This document shows, piece by piece, positions 20,908 through 29,326 of a stretch of 64,000 bases of DNA. The position numbers and the translations under genes are program-made. The notes under the pieces were generated by a model. That model saw only the letters and a program-made list of their open reading frames with translations. It searched no databases and was not told the DNA's origin. Every line of letters begins with the position of its first letter. Within the stretch, counting starts at the first letter, position 1. The DNA is from Frigidibacter sp. ROC022. GTDB taxonomy: Bacteria; Pseudomonadota; Alphaproteobacteria; Rhodobacterales; Rhodobacteraceae. Where the stretch lies: the NCBI RefSeq assembly GCF_024723735.1, contig NZ_JANQDU010000003.1, positions 744,001 through 808,000 on the forward strand. Reading direction: 5' to 3'.

Positions 20908-20954
20908 GTCGGTTCGGTATCAGGCAGGCCGTGCCATCAGGCCCGGCCCCGGCC

Positions 20955-21905
20955 TTACATGCCCATTTCCTTGTAGTATTTCTCGGCACCCGGATGCAGC
21001 GGGATCGGCATCCCGTTCAGCGCATTCTCGAGCTTGATCTGGGTCGCCGCCTTATGCGCCGCTTCCAGTTCCGGCAGGTTCTCGAACAGCAGCTTGGTCA
21101 TCTGATAGGCGATCTCGTCCGAGACATCCGAATGGGTGACCAGGAAGTTGACCACCGCCACGGTGCTGACATCCTCGGTCTGGCCTTCATAGGTGCCGGC
21201 GGGGATCGTCGCGGCGATATAGGGCGCCCCCAGCTTCTCGACGACCTCGGCGGGGACCGAGACGATCACCACGTCCATCGAGGACGACAGGTCCTTCAGC
21301 GAGGCAACGCCGAGCCCGGCCGATTGCAGGGTCGCGTCCAGCTGCCGGTTCTTGATCAGTTCGACCGATTCCCCGAACGGCAGGTATTCGGTCTTGGACA
21401 GGTCGTCATAGCTCATCCCCGCTGCGGCGAAGATCTTGCGCGCGTTCAGCTCGGTGCCCGATTTCGGTGCGCCGACCGAAAGCGACTTGCCCTTGAGATC
21501 GGCGAAGGTCTTGATGCCGCTTTCCTTCGAGGCGACGATCTGGATGTAGTTCGGATAGACAGCGGCAATTCCGCGCAGCTTGTCCAGCGGCGCCTTGAAG
21601 CCGGCTTCGGCATCGCCTTCGGCGGCCAGTTTCACCGAATCGCCAAGGGCCAGCGCGATCTCGCCCTTGCCCTGTTGCAGCAGATTCAGGTTCTCGACCG
21701 AGGCCTTGGTCGATTGCACCTGGGTCTGGATGTCAGGGATGTTGTCGGCGTAGATTTTCGCCAGCCCCACGCCCAGCGGGTAATAGACGCCCGAGGTGCC
21801 GCCCGTGAGAACGTTGATGAAATCTTGCGCCGAGGCCGTCAGCGGGGCCGCGATCATCGTCGCGCCGGCCGCCGCTGCGGCGAGGAAATTGCGAATGTAT
21901 GCCAA
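20955..21905 (-). CDS. TAXI family TRAP transporter solute-binding protein
   Basis: A 316-residue periplasmic binding protein of the TAXI family. The signal peptide covers about residues 1-26 (FLAAAAAGATMIAAPLTASA, then Q). The family start motif INVLTGGTSGVYYPLGVGLAKIY follows, and the lobes contain SVGAPKSGTELNARKI, typical of TAXI proteins. The ligand is unknown; glutamate and other organic acids are bound by characterised relatives. It is the first gene of the operon with the TRAP permease and DUF1850, and is divergent from the LysR gene. Confidence 0.93.
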   Translation of the reverse strand: MAYIRNFLAAAAAGATMIAAPLTASAQDFINVLTGGTSGVYYPLGVGLAKIYADNIPDIQTQVQSTKASVENLNLLQQGKGEIALALGDSVKLAAEGDAEAGFKAPLDKLRGIAAVYPNYIQIVASKESGIKTFADLKGKSLSVGAPKSGTELNARKIFAAAGMSYDDLSKTEYLPFGESVELIKNRQLDATLQSAGLGVASLKDLSSSMDVVIVSVPAEVVEKLGAPYIAATIPAGTYEGQTEDVSTVAVVNFLVTHSDVSDEIAYQMTKLLFENLPELEAAHKAATQIKLENALNGMPIPLHPGAEKYYKEMGM

Positions 21906-22044
21906 GTCTTGAATCTCCCATGTTCTCCCCGCATTTCGGGCGGGGTCACGGGGATGTTACGGGTTGCGGCGGCAGGCTCAAGCATTCTTGTAGAGATCGG
22001 GCAATTGGGCTTGTTCCCGGACCCCGGCCGATCGAAACTGGGGC

Positions 22045-22923
22045 ATGATCGACCGGCTGGAAATGTTCGTGGCGCTGGCGCAGGAGCGGCACTTTGGCCG
22101 CGCCGCCGAGCGGATCGGGGTGACGCAACCGACTCTGTCCTCGGCGTTGAAGGCGCTGGAGGAAAGTCTGGGCGTGCAGCTGGTGCATCGCGGCTCGCGG
22201 TTCCAGGGGCTGACGGTCGAGGGCGAGCGGGCCTATGTCCGGGCCCTGTCGCTGATCGCCGATGCGCGGGCGCTGCGCGACGAGATGCGGGCGGCGCGCG
22301 ATGTGCTGACCGGAGACCTGCGGCTGGGCGTGGTACCGACCGCGCTGCCGATGGTGGCCGATCTGGTCGCACCCTTCTTCGACCGGCATCCCGGGGTGCG
22401 GTTTCAGATCATGTCGCGGACTTCGGCGGAGATTCTCGACCAGGTCGATGACAACCTGATCGACGCCGGGATCACCTATCTCGACGCCGCCGCCACGGCC
22501 CGGCGCGAGGCGGTGCCGCTGTTTGCCGAGAGCTACTGCCTGCTGGTGGCGGCGGGCGACGAGCGGGCCGCGCGCGAGTCGATCGGCTGGGCCGAGCTGG
22601 GCGATCTGCCTCTCTGCCTGCTGACCCGCGACATGCAGAACCGGCGGATCGTGGACCGGAACCTGAGCGAAGCCGGGGTGGCGCCGATGCCGATGGTCGA
22701 ATCGAATTCCTATATGGCGCTGTTGGGCCATGTGCTGACCGGACGCTGGGCCTCGGTGGTGCCGAACAAGCTGGCCGAAATCCTGACCGCCACCGCCGCG
22801 GTCGCCGCGGTGCCGATAGAGGGGGGCAATGCCGCGACCGTCGGGCTGATCGTCGCGCCGCGTGATCCGCATACCCCGGCGCTGGCGGCGCTGATCGCGC
22901 AGGCCCGGGCAATGGCAGGCTAG
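22045..22923 (+). CDS. LysR-type regulator next to the formate dehydrogenase operon
   Basis: A 292-residue LysR-family regulator. The helix-turn-helix lies at about 18-37 (HFGRAAERIGVTQPTLSSALK), followed by a PBP2-type effector domain (about 90-290). It sits between the leftward TAXI-TRAP operon and the rightward fds operon. LysR genes in this position are usual upstream of fdsG and are thought to activate it in response to formate. A T-N11-A palindrome 71 bp before fdsG supports that target. Control of the divergent TRAP operon is the alternative. Confidence 0.9.
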   Translation: MIDRLEMFVALAQERHFGRAAERIGVTQPTLSSALKALEESLGVQLVHRGSRFQGLTVEGERAYVRALSLIADARALRDEMRAARDVLTGDLRLGVVPTALPMVADLVAPFFDRHPGVRFQIMSRTSAEILDQVDDNLIDAGITYLDAAATARREAVPLFAESYCLLVAAGDERAARESIGWAELGDLPLCLLTRDMQNRRIVDRNLSEAGVAPMPMVESNSYMALLGHVLTGRWASVVPNKLAEILTATAAVAAVPIEGGNAATVGLIVAPRDPHTPALAALIAQARAMAG

Positions 22924-23008
22924 GCTAGGGCGCCGCACCGGCCCGCCACGGAGGTCGGGCTTTGCCCTTCGGGCGTCGTTTCGGCGATGGCAGGGCGGCG
23001 GCGGCTCG

Positions 23009-23027
23009 CGATAGGCTTTGTCTATCG
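23009..23027 (+). promoter_or_regulatory. Predicted LysR operator upstream of fdsG
   Basis: CGATAG-N7-CTATCG is a perfect 6-bp inverted repeat. Its inner part TAGGCTTTGTCTA fits the T-N11-A pattern of LysR-type regulators. It is centred about 80 bp upstream of the fdsG start. Confidence 0.6.
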
Positions 23028-23097
23028 ACTGACGGAAGTCGGAAATTGATGTGTCGGCTCAAGGGCCTATGGTGCGCCTGCCAGCCAAGGAGACGCC

Positions 23098-23583
23098 ATG
23101 CCAGCCAATGCCAGCCCGCCCGAACCACTCGCGGAAGCCGTTGCCGAGATCTGTGCGCGCCATGCCGGGCTCGAAGGGCCGTTGCTGCCGATCCTGCACG
23201 AGGTTCAGGCGGCTTTCGGCCATCTCCCCGAGGCCGCGGTGCCGATGATCGCCGATGCGCTGAACCTGGGCCGGGCCGAGGTGCATGGCGTCGCCTCCTT
23301 CTATCACGATTTCCGGAGCGCCCCGGCCGGGCGCCATGTGGTGAAGCTCTGCCGGGCCGAGGCCTGCCAGGCGATGGGCGCCGAGGCGCTGGCGGCGCAG
23401 GTGCAGGGCGATCTGGGAATCGGCTGGCACGAAACCTCGTCCGACGGGCGGGTGACGCTGGAGCCGGTCTTCTGTCTCGGGCTCTGCGCCTGCGGTCCGG
23501 CGGCGATGATCGACGGCGAACTGGTGGGCCGGGCCGATGCCGAGGGGATCGAGGCGATGCTGGGCGCGGAGGCGGGACAATGA
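23098..23583 (+). CDS. fdsG: NAD-dependent formate dehydrogenase gamma subunit
   Basis: A 161-residue NuoE-like thioredoxin-fold subunit carrying one [2Fe-2S] cluster. The cluster ligands are Cys85 and Cys90 (CRAEAC) and Cys126 and Cys130 (CLGLC). Helical N-terminal segments include the FGHLPEAAV motif of the family. Together with FdsB it forms the diaphorase unit that passes electrons from formate to NAD+. The gene starts the operon, follows a likely LysR operator, has AAGGAGACGCC in front of the ATG, and overlaps fdsB by four bases. Confidence 0.95.
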   Translation: MPANASPPEPLAEAVAEICARHAGLEGPLLPILHEVQAAFGHLPEAAVPMIADALNLGRAEVHGVASFYHDFRSAPAGRHVVKLCRAEACQAMGAEALAAQVQGDLGIGWHETSSDGRVTLEPVFCLGLCACGPAAMIDGELVGRADAEGIEAMLGAEAGQ

Positions 23584-25106
23584 AGGTTTACGTGCCACGC
23601 GATGCCGCGGCAAAGGCCCTGGGCGCCGAGGCGGTGGCGGCGGCGGTGCTGCGCGAGGCGGAGGCCCGCGGCGTGACGGTGGACCTGATCCGCAACGGCT
23701 CGCGCGGGATGGTCTGGCTGGAACCTCTGGTCGAGATCGAAAGCGATGCCGGGCGGCTGGCCTTCGGCCCGATGGGGGCCGGCGACGTGGCCGCGCTGTT
23801 CGACGACCCGGCGGCGCATCCCAAGGCCCTGGGGCCGACCGAGGAACTCGACTGGATGAAGCGCCAGACCCGGCTGACCTTCGCCCGGGTCGGGGTGACC
23901 GATCCGCTGAGTCTCGAAGACTACGAGGCGCATGGCGGGCTGGCCGGGCTGCGCCGGGCGCTGGACCTGCCGGCGGCGGAAATCGTCGAGGAAGTGACCG
24001 CCTCGGGCCTGCGGGGCCGGGGCGGGGCCGGGTTCCCCACCGGCATCAAGTGGAAGACGGTGGCAGAGGCGCGGGCCGACCGGAAATACATCGTCTGCAA
24101 TGCCGACGAGGGCGATTCCGGCACTTTCGCCGACCGGATGCTGATCGAGGGCGATCCGTTCGCGCTGATCGAGGGCATGGCGATTGCCGGCCTGGCCTGC
24201 GGGGCGGAGAAGGGCTTTGTCTATCTGCGCTCGGAATATCCCGACGCGATCGAGGTCTTCGCGGCGGCGCTGCCGATCGCGCGGGAGGCCGGGTTGCTCG
24301 GGCCGTCGCTGCTGGGCCGGGGGCCGGGGTTCGACATCGAACTGCGGGTCGGTGCCGGGGCCTATGTCTGCGGCGAGGAAACCTCGCTGCTCAACTCGCT
24401 GGAAGGCAAGCGGGCGGTGGTCCGCGCCAAGCCGCCGCTGCCGGCGCTGGAAGGGTTGTTCGGACGGCCGACGGTGGTCAACAACGTGATCTCGCTGGCG
24501 ACGGTGCCCTATGTGCTGGCCGAGGGCGCGGCGGCCTATCAGGCGCATGGCCATCAGCGGTCGCGCGGCACCATGCCCCTGCAGATCGCCGGGAACGTGA
24601 AACGCGGCGGGCTGTTCGAGATCGCCTTCGGTGTCACCCTGGGCGAGATCGTCAACGAGATCGGCGGCGGCACCGCCAGCGGCCGGCCGGTGAAGGCGGT
24701 GCAGGTCGGCGGTCCGCTGGGCGCCTATTTCCCGCCCGCGCTGTTCGACACGCCTTTCGGATACGAGGACTACACCGCGCTGGACGGGCTGATTGGCCAT
24801 GCCGGGATCGTGGTCTTCGACGACAGCGCCGACATGCTGGCGCAGGCCCGTTTCGCGCTGGAATTCTGCGCCATCGAGAGCTGCGGCAAATGCACGCCCT
24901 GCCGGATCGGCGCGGTGCGCGGGGTCGAGACGGTGGACCGGATCGCGGCCGGGGACAGTTCGGCGGTGGCGCTGCTGGAGGACCTCTGCGCCACGATGAA
25001 GGCCGGGTCGCTCTGCGCGCTTGGCGGTTTCACGCCTTATCCGGTGCTCTCGGCGCTGCGGCATTTCCCGGGCGATTTCCCGGCGGCGCGGGAGGCGGCG
25101 GAATGA
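23580..25106 (+). CDS. fdsB: NAD-dependent formate dehydrogenase beta subunit
   Basis: A 508-residue NuoF-like flavoprotein. An N-terminal thioredoxin-like domain (about 1-105) is followed by the FMN/NADH-binding domain with GRGGAGF at 146-152 and YIVCNADEGDSGTF. The [4Fe-4S] ligands are Cys435, Cys438 and Cys441 (SCGKCTPC) and Cys479. It reduces NAD+ with electrons arriving from the catalytic subunit. The ATG overlaps the fdsG stop (ATGA). A 124-bp gap containing a dispersed repeat separates it from fdsA. Confidence 0.95.
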   Translation: MKVYVPRDAAAKALGAEAVAAAVLREAEARGVTVDLIRNGSRGMVWLEPLVEIESDAGRLAFGPMGAGDVAALFDDPAAHPKALGPTEELDWMKRQTRLTFARVGVTDPLSLEDYEAHGGLAGLRRALDLPAAEIVEEVTASGLRGRGGAGFPTGIKWKTVAEARADRKYIVCNADEGDSGTFADRMLIEGDPFALIEGMAIAGLACGAEKGFVYLRSEYPDAIEVFAAALPIAREAGLLGPSLLGRGPGFDIELRVGAGAYVCGEETSLLNSLEGKRAVVRAKPPLPALEGLFGRPTVVNNVISLATVPYVLAEGAAAYQAHGHQRSRGTMPLQIAGNVKRGGLFEIAFGVTLGEIVNEIGGGTASGRPVKAVQVGGPLGAYFPPALFDTPFGYEDYTALDGLIGHAGIVVFDDSADMLAQARFALEFCAIESCGKCTPCRIGAVRGVETVDRIAAGDSSAVALLEDLCATMKAGSLCALGGFTPYPVLSALRHFPGDFPAAREAAE

Positions 25107-25176
25107 GCGGCGGGATGGGCGACGGATTCGGCGCCGGCATGGCGCGGGCGAGCCGGGGCGAGGGGCCAGCTCCTCG

Positions 25177-25209
25177 CGCTCCCCGGAGTATTTTCAACCC
25201 AAAGATGGG
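25177..25209 (+). repeat. Dispersed GGAGTATTT intergenic element, copy 3
   Basis: It reads CGCTCCCC, GGAGTATTTT, CAACCCAAAGATGGG in the gap between fdsB and fdsA. It shares the GGAGTATTT core and the C(A/G)AAGAT tail with copies 1 and 2. This is the only copy that lies inside an operon. Confidence 0.55.
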
Positions 25210-25230
25210 CAGGAATCGGAAGGGCGCGCG

Positions 25231-28134
25231 ATGAAGGACTTTGTGATTCCCTATGGCGAAGAACGCGACCACGGCACGCCGGAAGCGCGATCGACGAACA
25301 TGGTGACGCTGACGGTTGACGGCTTTCCGGTGACGGTGCCGGAAGGCACAAGCGTGATGCGGGCGGCTTCGGAGGCCGGGATCCAGGTGCCGAAGCTCTG
25401 CGCCACCGATTCGGTCGAGGCCTTCGGTTCCTGCCGGCTCTGCCTGGTCGAGATCGAGGGGCGCAACGGCACCCCGTCCTCCTGCACCACGCCGGTGGCC
25501 GAAGGCATGGTGGTCCATACCCAGACCCCGAAGATCCAGCAGCTGCGGCGCGGCGTGATGGAGCTCTATATCTCGGATCATCCGCTCGACTGCCTGACCT
25601 GTGCGGCCAATGGCGATTGCGAACTGCAGGACATGGCCGGGGCCGTGGGCCTGCGCGACGTGCGCTATGCGGCGCCCGAGGGCGGCGGGATGACCACCCA
25701 TTTCCGGCCGCGCGACAACTCGGGCGCGGCCAATCCGCAGTGGCGGCCCAAGGACGAGAGCAATCCCTATTTCACCTATGACCCCAGCAAGTGCATCGTC
25801 TGCTCGCGCTGCGTGCGGGCCTGCGAGGAGGTGCAGGGCACTTTCGCGCTGACGATCGAGGGCAAGGGCTGGGACAGCCGGGTCTCCTTCGGGGCCAGGA
25901 CAGATGACGCGCTGGCCTCGGATTGCGTGAGTTGCGGCGCCTGCGTGCAGGCCTGTCCGACCGCGACGCTGCAGGAGAATTCGGTGATCGAGATCGGCAC
26001 GCCGGAACGCGCGATCGTCACCACCTGCGCCTATTGCGGGGTCGGCTGCAATTTCAAGGCCGAGATGCGCGGCGATCAGCTGGTCCGGATGGTGCCCTGG
26101 AAGGATGGCAAGGCCAACCGGGGCCACAGCTGCGTCAAGGGCCGCTTCGCCTGGGGCTATGCCAGCCACCGCGACCGGATCCTGAACCCGATGATCCGCG
26201 ACAGGACCAGCGACCCGTGGCGCGAGGTCTCCTGGCAGGAGGCTCTGGCGTTCGCGGCCGGGAAACTGCGCGACATCCAGATGAACTATGGGCGGCAAAG
26301 CATTGGAGTCATTACATCTTCACGCTGCACCAACGAAGAGACCTTCCTGGTCCAGAAACTGGCGCGGGCGGTGTTCCGCAACAACAATACCGATACCTGT
26401 GCCCGGGTCTGCCATTCGCCGACCGGCTATGGCCTGGGGCAGACCTTCGGCACCAGCGCCGGCACCCAGGATTTCGATTCGGTCGAGCATTCGGATGTGA
26501 TCATCGTGATCGGCGCCAACCCGACCGACGCGCATCCGGTCTTTGCCAGCCGGATGAAGAAGCGGCTGCGGGAAGGCGCCAGGGTGATCGTCATCGATCC
26601 CCGGAAGATCGATCTCGTGCGCTCGACCCATGTCGAGGCGGCGCATCATCTGGCGCTGCGGCCGGGAACCAATGTGGCGGTGGTGACGGCGCTGGCGCAT
26701 GTCATCGTGACCGAGGGATTGATGGATGAGGAATTCATCAGAACCCGTTGTGATTGGGATGAATTTCAGGATTACGCCGAATTCGTGTCGGACCCGGCAC
26801 GGGGGCCGGAAGCCACCGAGGCACTGACCGGGGTGCCGGCGGCGGAACTGCGCGCGGCGGCGCGGCTCTACGCCACCGGCGGCAATGGCGCGATCTACTA
26901 CGGGCTGGGCGTGACCGAGCACAGCCAGGGCTCGACCGCGGTGATCGGGATCGCCAATCTGGCGATGCTGACCGGCAATATCGGCCGGCCCGGGGTCGGG
27001 GTGAACCCGCTGCGCGGTCAGAACAACGTCCAGGGCTCCTGCGACATGGGGAGCTTCCCGCATGAATTGCCGGGCTATCGGCATGTGAAACTGCCCGAGG
27101 TGCGGGCGATCTTCGAGAAGGCCTGGGGCGTCGAGATCGACGCCGAGCCGGGGCTGAGGATCAACAACATGCTGGACGCCGCCGTCGAGGGGACCTTCCG
27201 CGGGCTCTATTGCCAGGGCGAGGACATCCTGCAATCCGATCCCGACACCAAGCATGTGGCGGCAGGGCTGGCGGCGATGGACTGCGTGATCGTGCATGAC
27301 CTGTTCCTGAACGAGACCGCCAATTACGCGCATGTCTTCCTGCCGGGATCGACCTTCCTGGAGAAGGACGGCACCTTCACCAATGCCGAGCGCCGGATCA
27401 ACATGGTGCGCAAGGTCATGCAGCCGCGCAACGGCTATGCCGACTGGGAGATCACCCAGATGCTGGCCAATGCCATGGGCGGCGACTGGAACTACAGCCA
27501 TCCTTCGGAGATCATGGCGGAAATCGCGGCGACGACGCCCAGCTTCGCCGGCGTGACCTATGACAAGATCGACGCCCTGGGCTCGCTGCAATGGCCCTGC
27601 AACGAGGACCACCCCGAGGGCACGCCGGTGATGCATGTCGATGGCTTCGTGCGCGGCAAGGGCCGGTTCATCCGCACCGAATACGTGGCCACCGACGAGA
27701 AGACCGGGCCGCGTTTCCCGCTGCTGCTGACCACCGGGCGGATTCTCAGCCAGTACAATGTCGGGGCCCAGACCCGGCGCACCGCGAATGTGGTCTGGCA
27801 CGATCAGGATGTGCTGGAGATCCATCCGCATGACGCCGAGCAGCGCGGCATCAAGGATGGCGACCTGGTCAAGCTGGCCTCGCGCTCCGGCGACACCACG
27901 CTGCGCGCCCAGGTGACCGAGAGGGTCTCGCCGGGGGTGGTCTACACGACCTTCCACCATCCCGACACCCAGGCCAATGTCGTCACCACCGATTACTCCG
28001 ACTGGGCGACGAACTGTCCGGAATACAAGGTGACGGCGGTGCAGGTCTCACCCTCGAACGGGCCCAGCGACTGGCAGGAGGATTATGCCGCGAAAAGGGC
28101 GGCGGCGCGGCGCATCCTGCCGGCGGCGGAGTGA
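25231..28134 (+). CDS. fdsA: NAD-dependent formate dehydrogenase catalytic alpha subunit (Mo-bisPGD)
   Basis: A 967-residue cytoplasmic subunit that oxidises formate to CO2. The N-terminal NuoG-like part holds a [2Fe-2S] site (Cys57, 68, 71, 85), a His-Cys3 [4Fe-4S] site (His117, Cys121, 124, 130) and two ferredoxin-type clusters (Cys188-198 and Cys232-242). The molybdopterin domain starts with a further cluster (Cys266, 269, 273, 301). The molybdenum ligand is Cys394, followed by the catalytic His395 (ARVCHSPTGYG). It is therefore a Mo/W-Cys enzyme, not selenocysteine. The ATG at 25231 follows GGAAGG; the open frame further upstream overlaps fdsB. Cofactor sulfuration should depend on the next gene, fdhD. 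Confidence 0.97.
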   Translation: MKDFVIPYGEERDHGTPEARSTNMVTLTVDGFPVTVPEGTSVMRAASEAGIQVPKLCATDSVEAFGSCRLCLVEIEGRNGTPSSCTTPVAEGMVVHTQTPKIQQLRRGVMELYISDHPLDCLTCAANGDCELQDMAGAVGLRDVRYAAPEGGGMTTHFRPRDNSGAANPQWRPKDESNPYFTYDPSKCIVCSRCVRACEEVQGTFALTIEGKGWDSRVSFGARTDDALASDCVSCGACVQACPTATLQENSVIEIGTPERAIVTTCAYCGVGCNFKAEMRGDQLVRMVPWKDGKANRGHSCVKGRFAWGYASHRDRILNPMIRDRTSDPWREVSWQEALAFAAGKLRDIQMNYGRQSIGVITSSRCTNEETFLVQKLARAVFRNNNTDTCARVCHSPTGYGLGQTFGTSAGTQDFDSVEHSDVIIVIGANPTDAHPVFASRMKKRLREGARVIVIDPRKIDLVRSTHVEAAHHLALRPGTNVAVVTALAHVIVTEGLMDEEFIRTRCDWDEFQDYAEFVSDPARGPEATEALTGVPAAELRAAARLYATGGNGAIYYGLGVTEHSQGSTAVIGIANLAMLTGNIGRPGVGVNPLRGQNNVQGSCDMGSFPHELPGYRHVKLPEVRAIFEKAWGVEIDAEPGLRINNMLDAAVEGTFRGLYCQGEDILQSDPDTKHVAAGLAAMDCVIVHDLFLNETANYAHVFLPGSTFLEKDGTFTNAERRINMVRKVMQPRNGYADWEITQMLANAMGGDWNYSHPSEIMAEIAATTPSFAGVTYDKIDALGSLQWPCNEDHPEGTPVMHVDGFVRGKGRFIRTEYVATDEKTGPRFPLLLTTGRILSQYNVGAQTRRTANVVWHDQDVLEIHPHDAEQRGIKDGDLVKLASRSGDTTLRAQVTERVSPGVVYTTFHHPDTQANVVTTDYSDWATNCPEYKVTAVQVSPSNGPSDWQEDYAAKRAAARRILPAAE

Positions 28135-28138
28135 CGCG

Positions 28139-28972
28139 ATGAAGGCGGTTGCGGCGCATCCGGTCAGCCGGGTGACGGCCGGGGGGATGGCCGGCGCCAG
28201 CCGGGTGCTGCCGGAAGAGGTGGCGGTTGCGCTGAGCTACAACGGCGGCACCCAGGCGGTGATGATGGCCTCTCCGGGTGATCTGGAGGATTTCGCGCGC
28301 GGCTTCACCCTGACCGAGGGCATCGCCGATCCGGCCCGGATCGAAAGCATCACCCCGGTCGAGACCGCCCTGGGCATCGACCTGCAGATCTGGCTGCCCG
28401 AGGCGGATGCGGCGCGGCTGGCCGAGCGGCGGCGCAACGGCGCGGGGCCGGTGGGCTGCGGGCTCTGCGGGATCGAGTCGCTGGACCAGGCGCTGCGGCC
28501 CGCCACGCCGGTCTCGGGCGATCTGACCCTGACCGCGGATCAGGTGCGGCAGGCGGTGGCCGATCTGCCGCGGCATCAGCCGCTGCACGACCTGGCGCGC
28601 TCGGTCCATGCGGCGGGGTTCTGGCGGCCCGATGCGGGGCAGGGCGGCGGGCTGGTCCTGGCGCGCGAGGATGTCGGCCGGCACAATGCGCTCGACAAGC
28701 TGGCCGGCGGGCTGCTGGCGCAGGGACTGGCGGGAAACTCGGGCGTGGTGGTGATGACCAGCCGGGTCTCGGTCGATCTGGTGCAGAAGGCCTGCCGGAT
28801 CGGCGCCCCGGTGCTGATCGCGGTCTCGGCGCCGACCGGCGCGGCGCTGACGCTGGCCGAGGCGGCGGGGCTGACGGTGATCGGTCTGGCGCGGGCCGAG
28901 AGTTTCGAGATATTCACCCATCCCGGCCGGATCGTCCCGGCCGCACCGAGAGGTCAGAGCCATGTCGCCTGA
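28139..28972 (+). CDS. fdhD: Formate dehydrogenase sulfurtransferase FdhD
   Basis: This 277-residue protein transfers sulfur from a cysteine desulfurase to the bis-PGD cofactor of formate dehydrogenase. The essential CxxC pair is Cys107/Cys110 in GCGLCGIES. The family motifs DLEDFARGF and REDVGRHNALDKL are present, with a C-terminal Rossmann-like region. It starts four bases after the fdsA stop and overlaps fdsD by 11 bases, so all subunits and the maturation factor are cotranslated. Confidence 0.95.
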   Translation: MKAVAAHPVSRVTAGGMAGASRVLPEEVAVALSYNGGTQAVMMASPGDLEDFARGFTLTEGIADPARIESITPVETALGIDLQIWLPEADAARLAERRRNGAGPVGCGLCGIESLDQALRPATPVSGDLTLTADQVRQAVADLPRHQPLHDLARSVHAAGFWRPDAGQGGGLVLAREDVGRHNALDKLAGGLLAQGLAGNSGVVVMTSRVSVDLVQKACRIGAPVLIAVSAPTGAALTLAEAAGLTVIGLARAESFEIFTHPGRIVPAAPRGQSHVA

Positions 28973-29180
28973 AAAGCTGATCCATATGGCCAACCAGATT
29001 GCCCGGTTCATGGAATCCAAGCCGCATGACGAGGGGGTCGCGGGCTTTGCCGGCCATGTCAACGATTTCTGGGAGCCGCGGATGCGGCGCCAGTTCCTGG
29101 AGATGGTCGAGAGCGGCGCCGAGGGGTTCCGTCCGCTGGTCCTGGAGGCGGCCCCGCTGATCCGCCCCGCCGCTGCCTGA
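28962..29180 (+). CDS. fdsD: Formate dehydrogenase delta subunit
   Basis: A 72-residue protein matching FdsD: SPEKLIHMANQIARFMESKP, then HVNDFWEPRMRRQFLEM. The subunit is needed for a functional FdsABG complex and is often the last gene of the operon, as here. The start lies inside fdhD (11-bp overlap). Confidence 0.93.
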   Translation: MSPEKLIHMANQIARFMESKPHDEGVAGFAGHVNDFWEPRMRRQFLEMVESGAEGFRPLVLEAAPLIRPAAA

Positions 29181-29277
29181 CCCGACCCGGACCCGGGTGA
29201 GGGTCGCGGCGAAGGGGCTGCGTGGCCGGCGACCGGGCAGGGGGCGGTCTGCCCCCTCTGGGCCTGCGGCCCATTCA

Positions 29278-29303
29278 CCCCCGAGGATATTTGCAAGGTA
29301 AAG
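29278..29303 (+). repeat. Dispersed GGATATTT element, copy 4 (variant)
   Basis: CCCCGAGGATATTTGCAAGG followed by TAAAG, after a GGCCTGCGGCCCATTCAC stretch, between the convergent ends of fdsD and the GDP-mannose gene. It is a diverged relative of the GGAGTATTT copies. Confidence 0.4.
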
Positions 29304-29326
29304 CCGGCCTGCGGCTGCCCGGGGCC

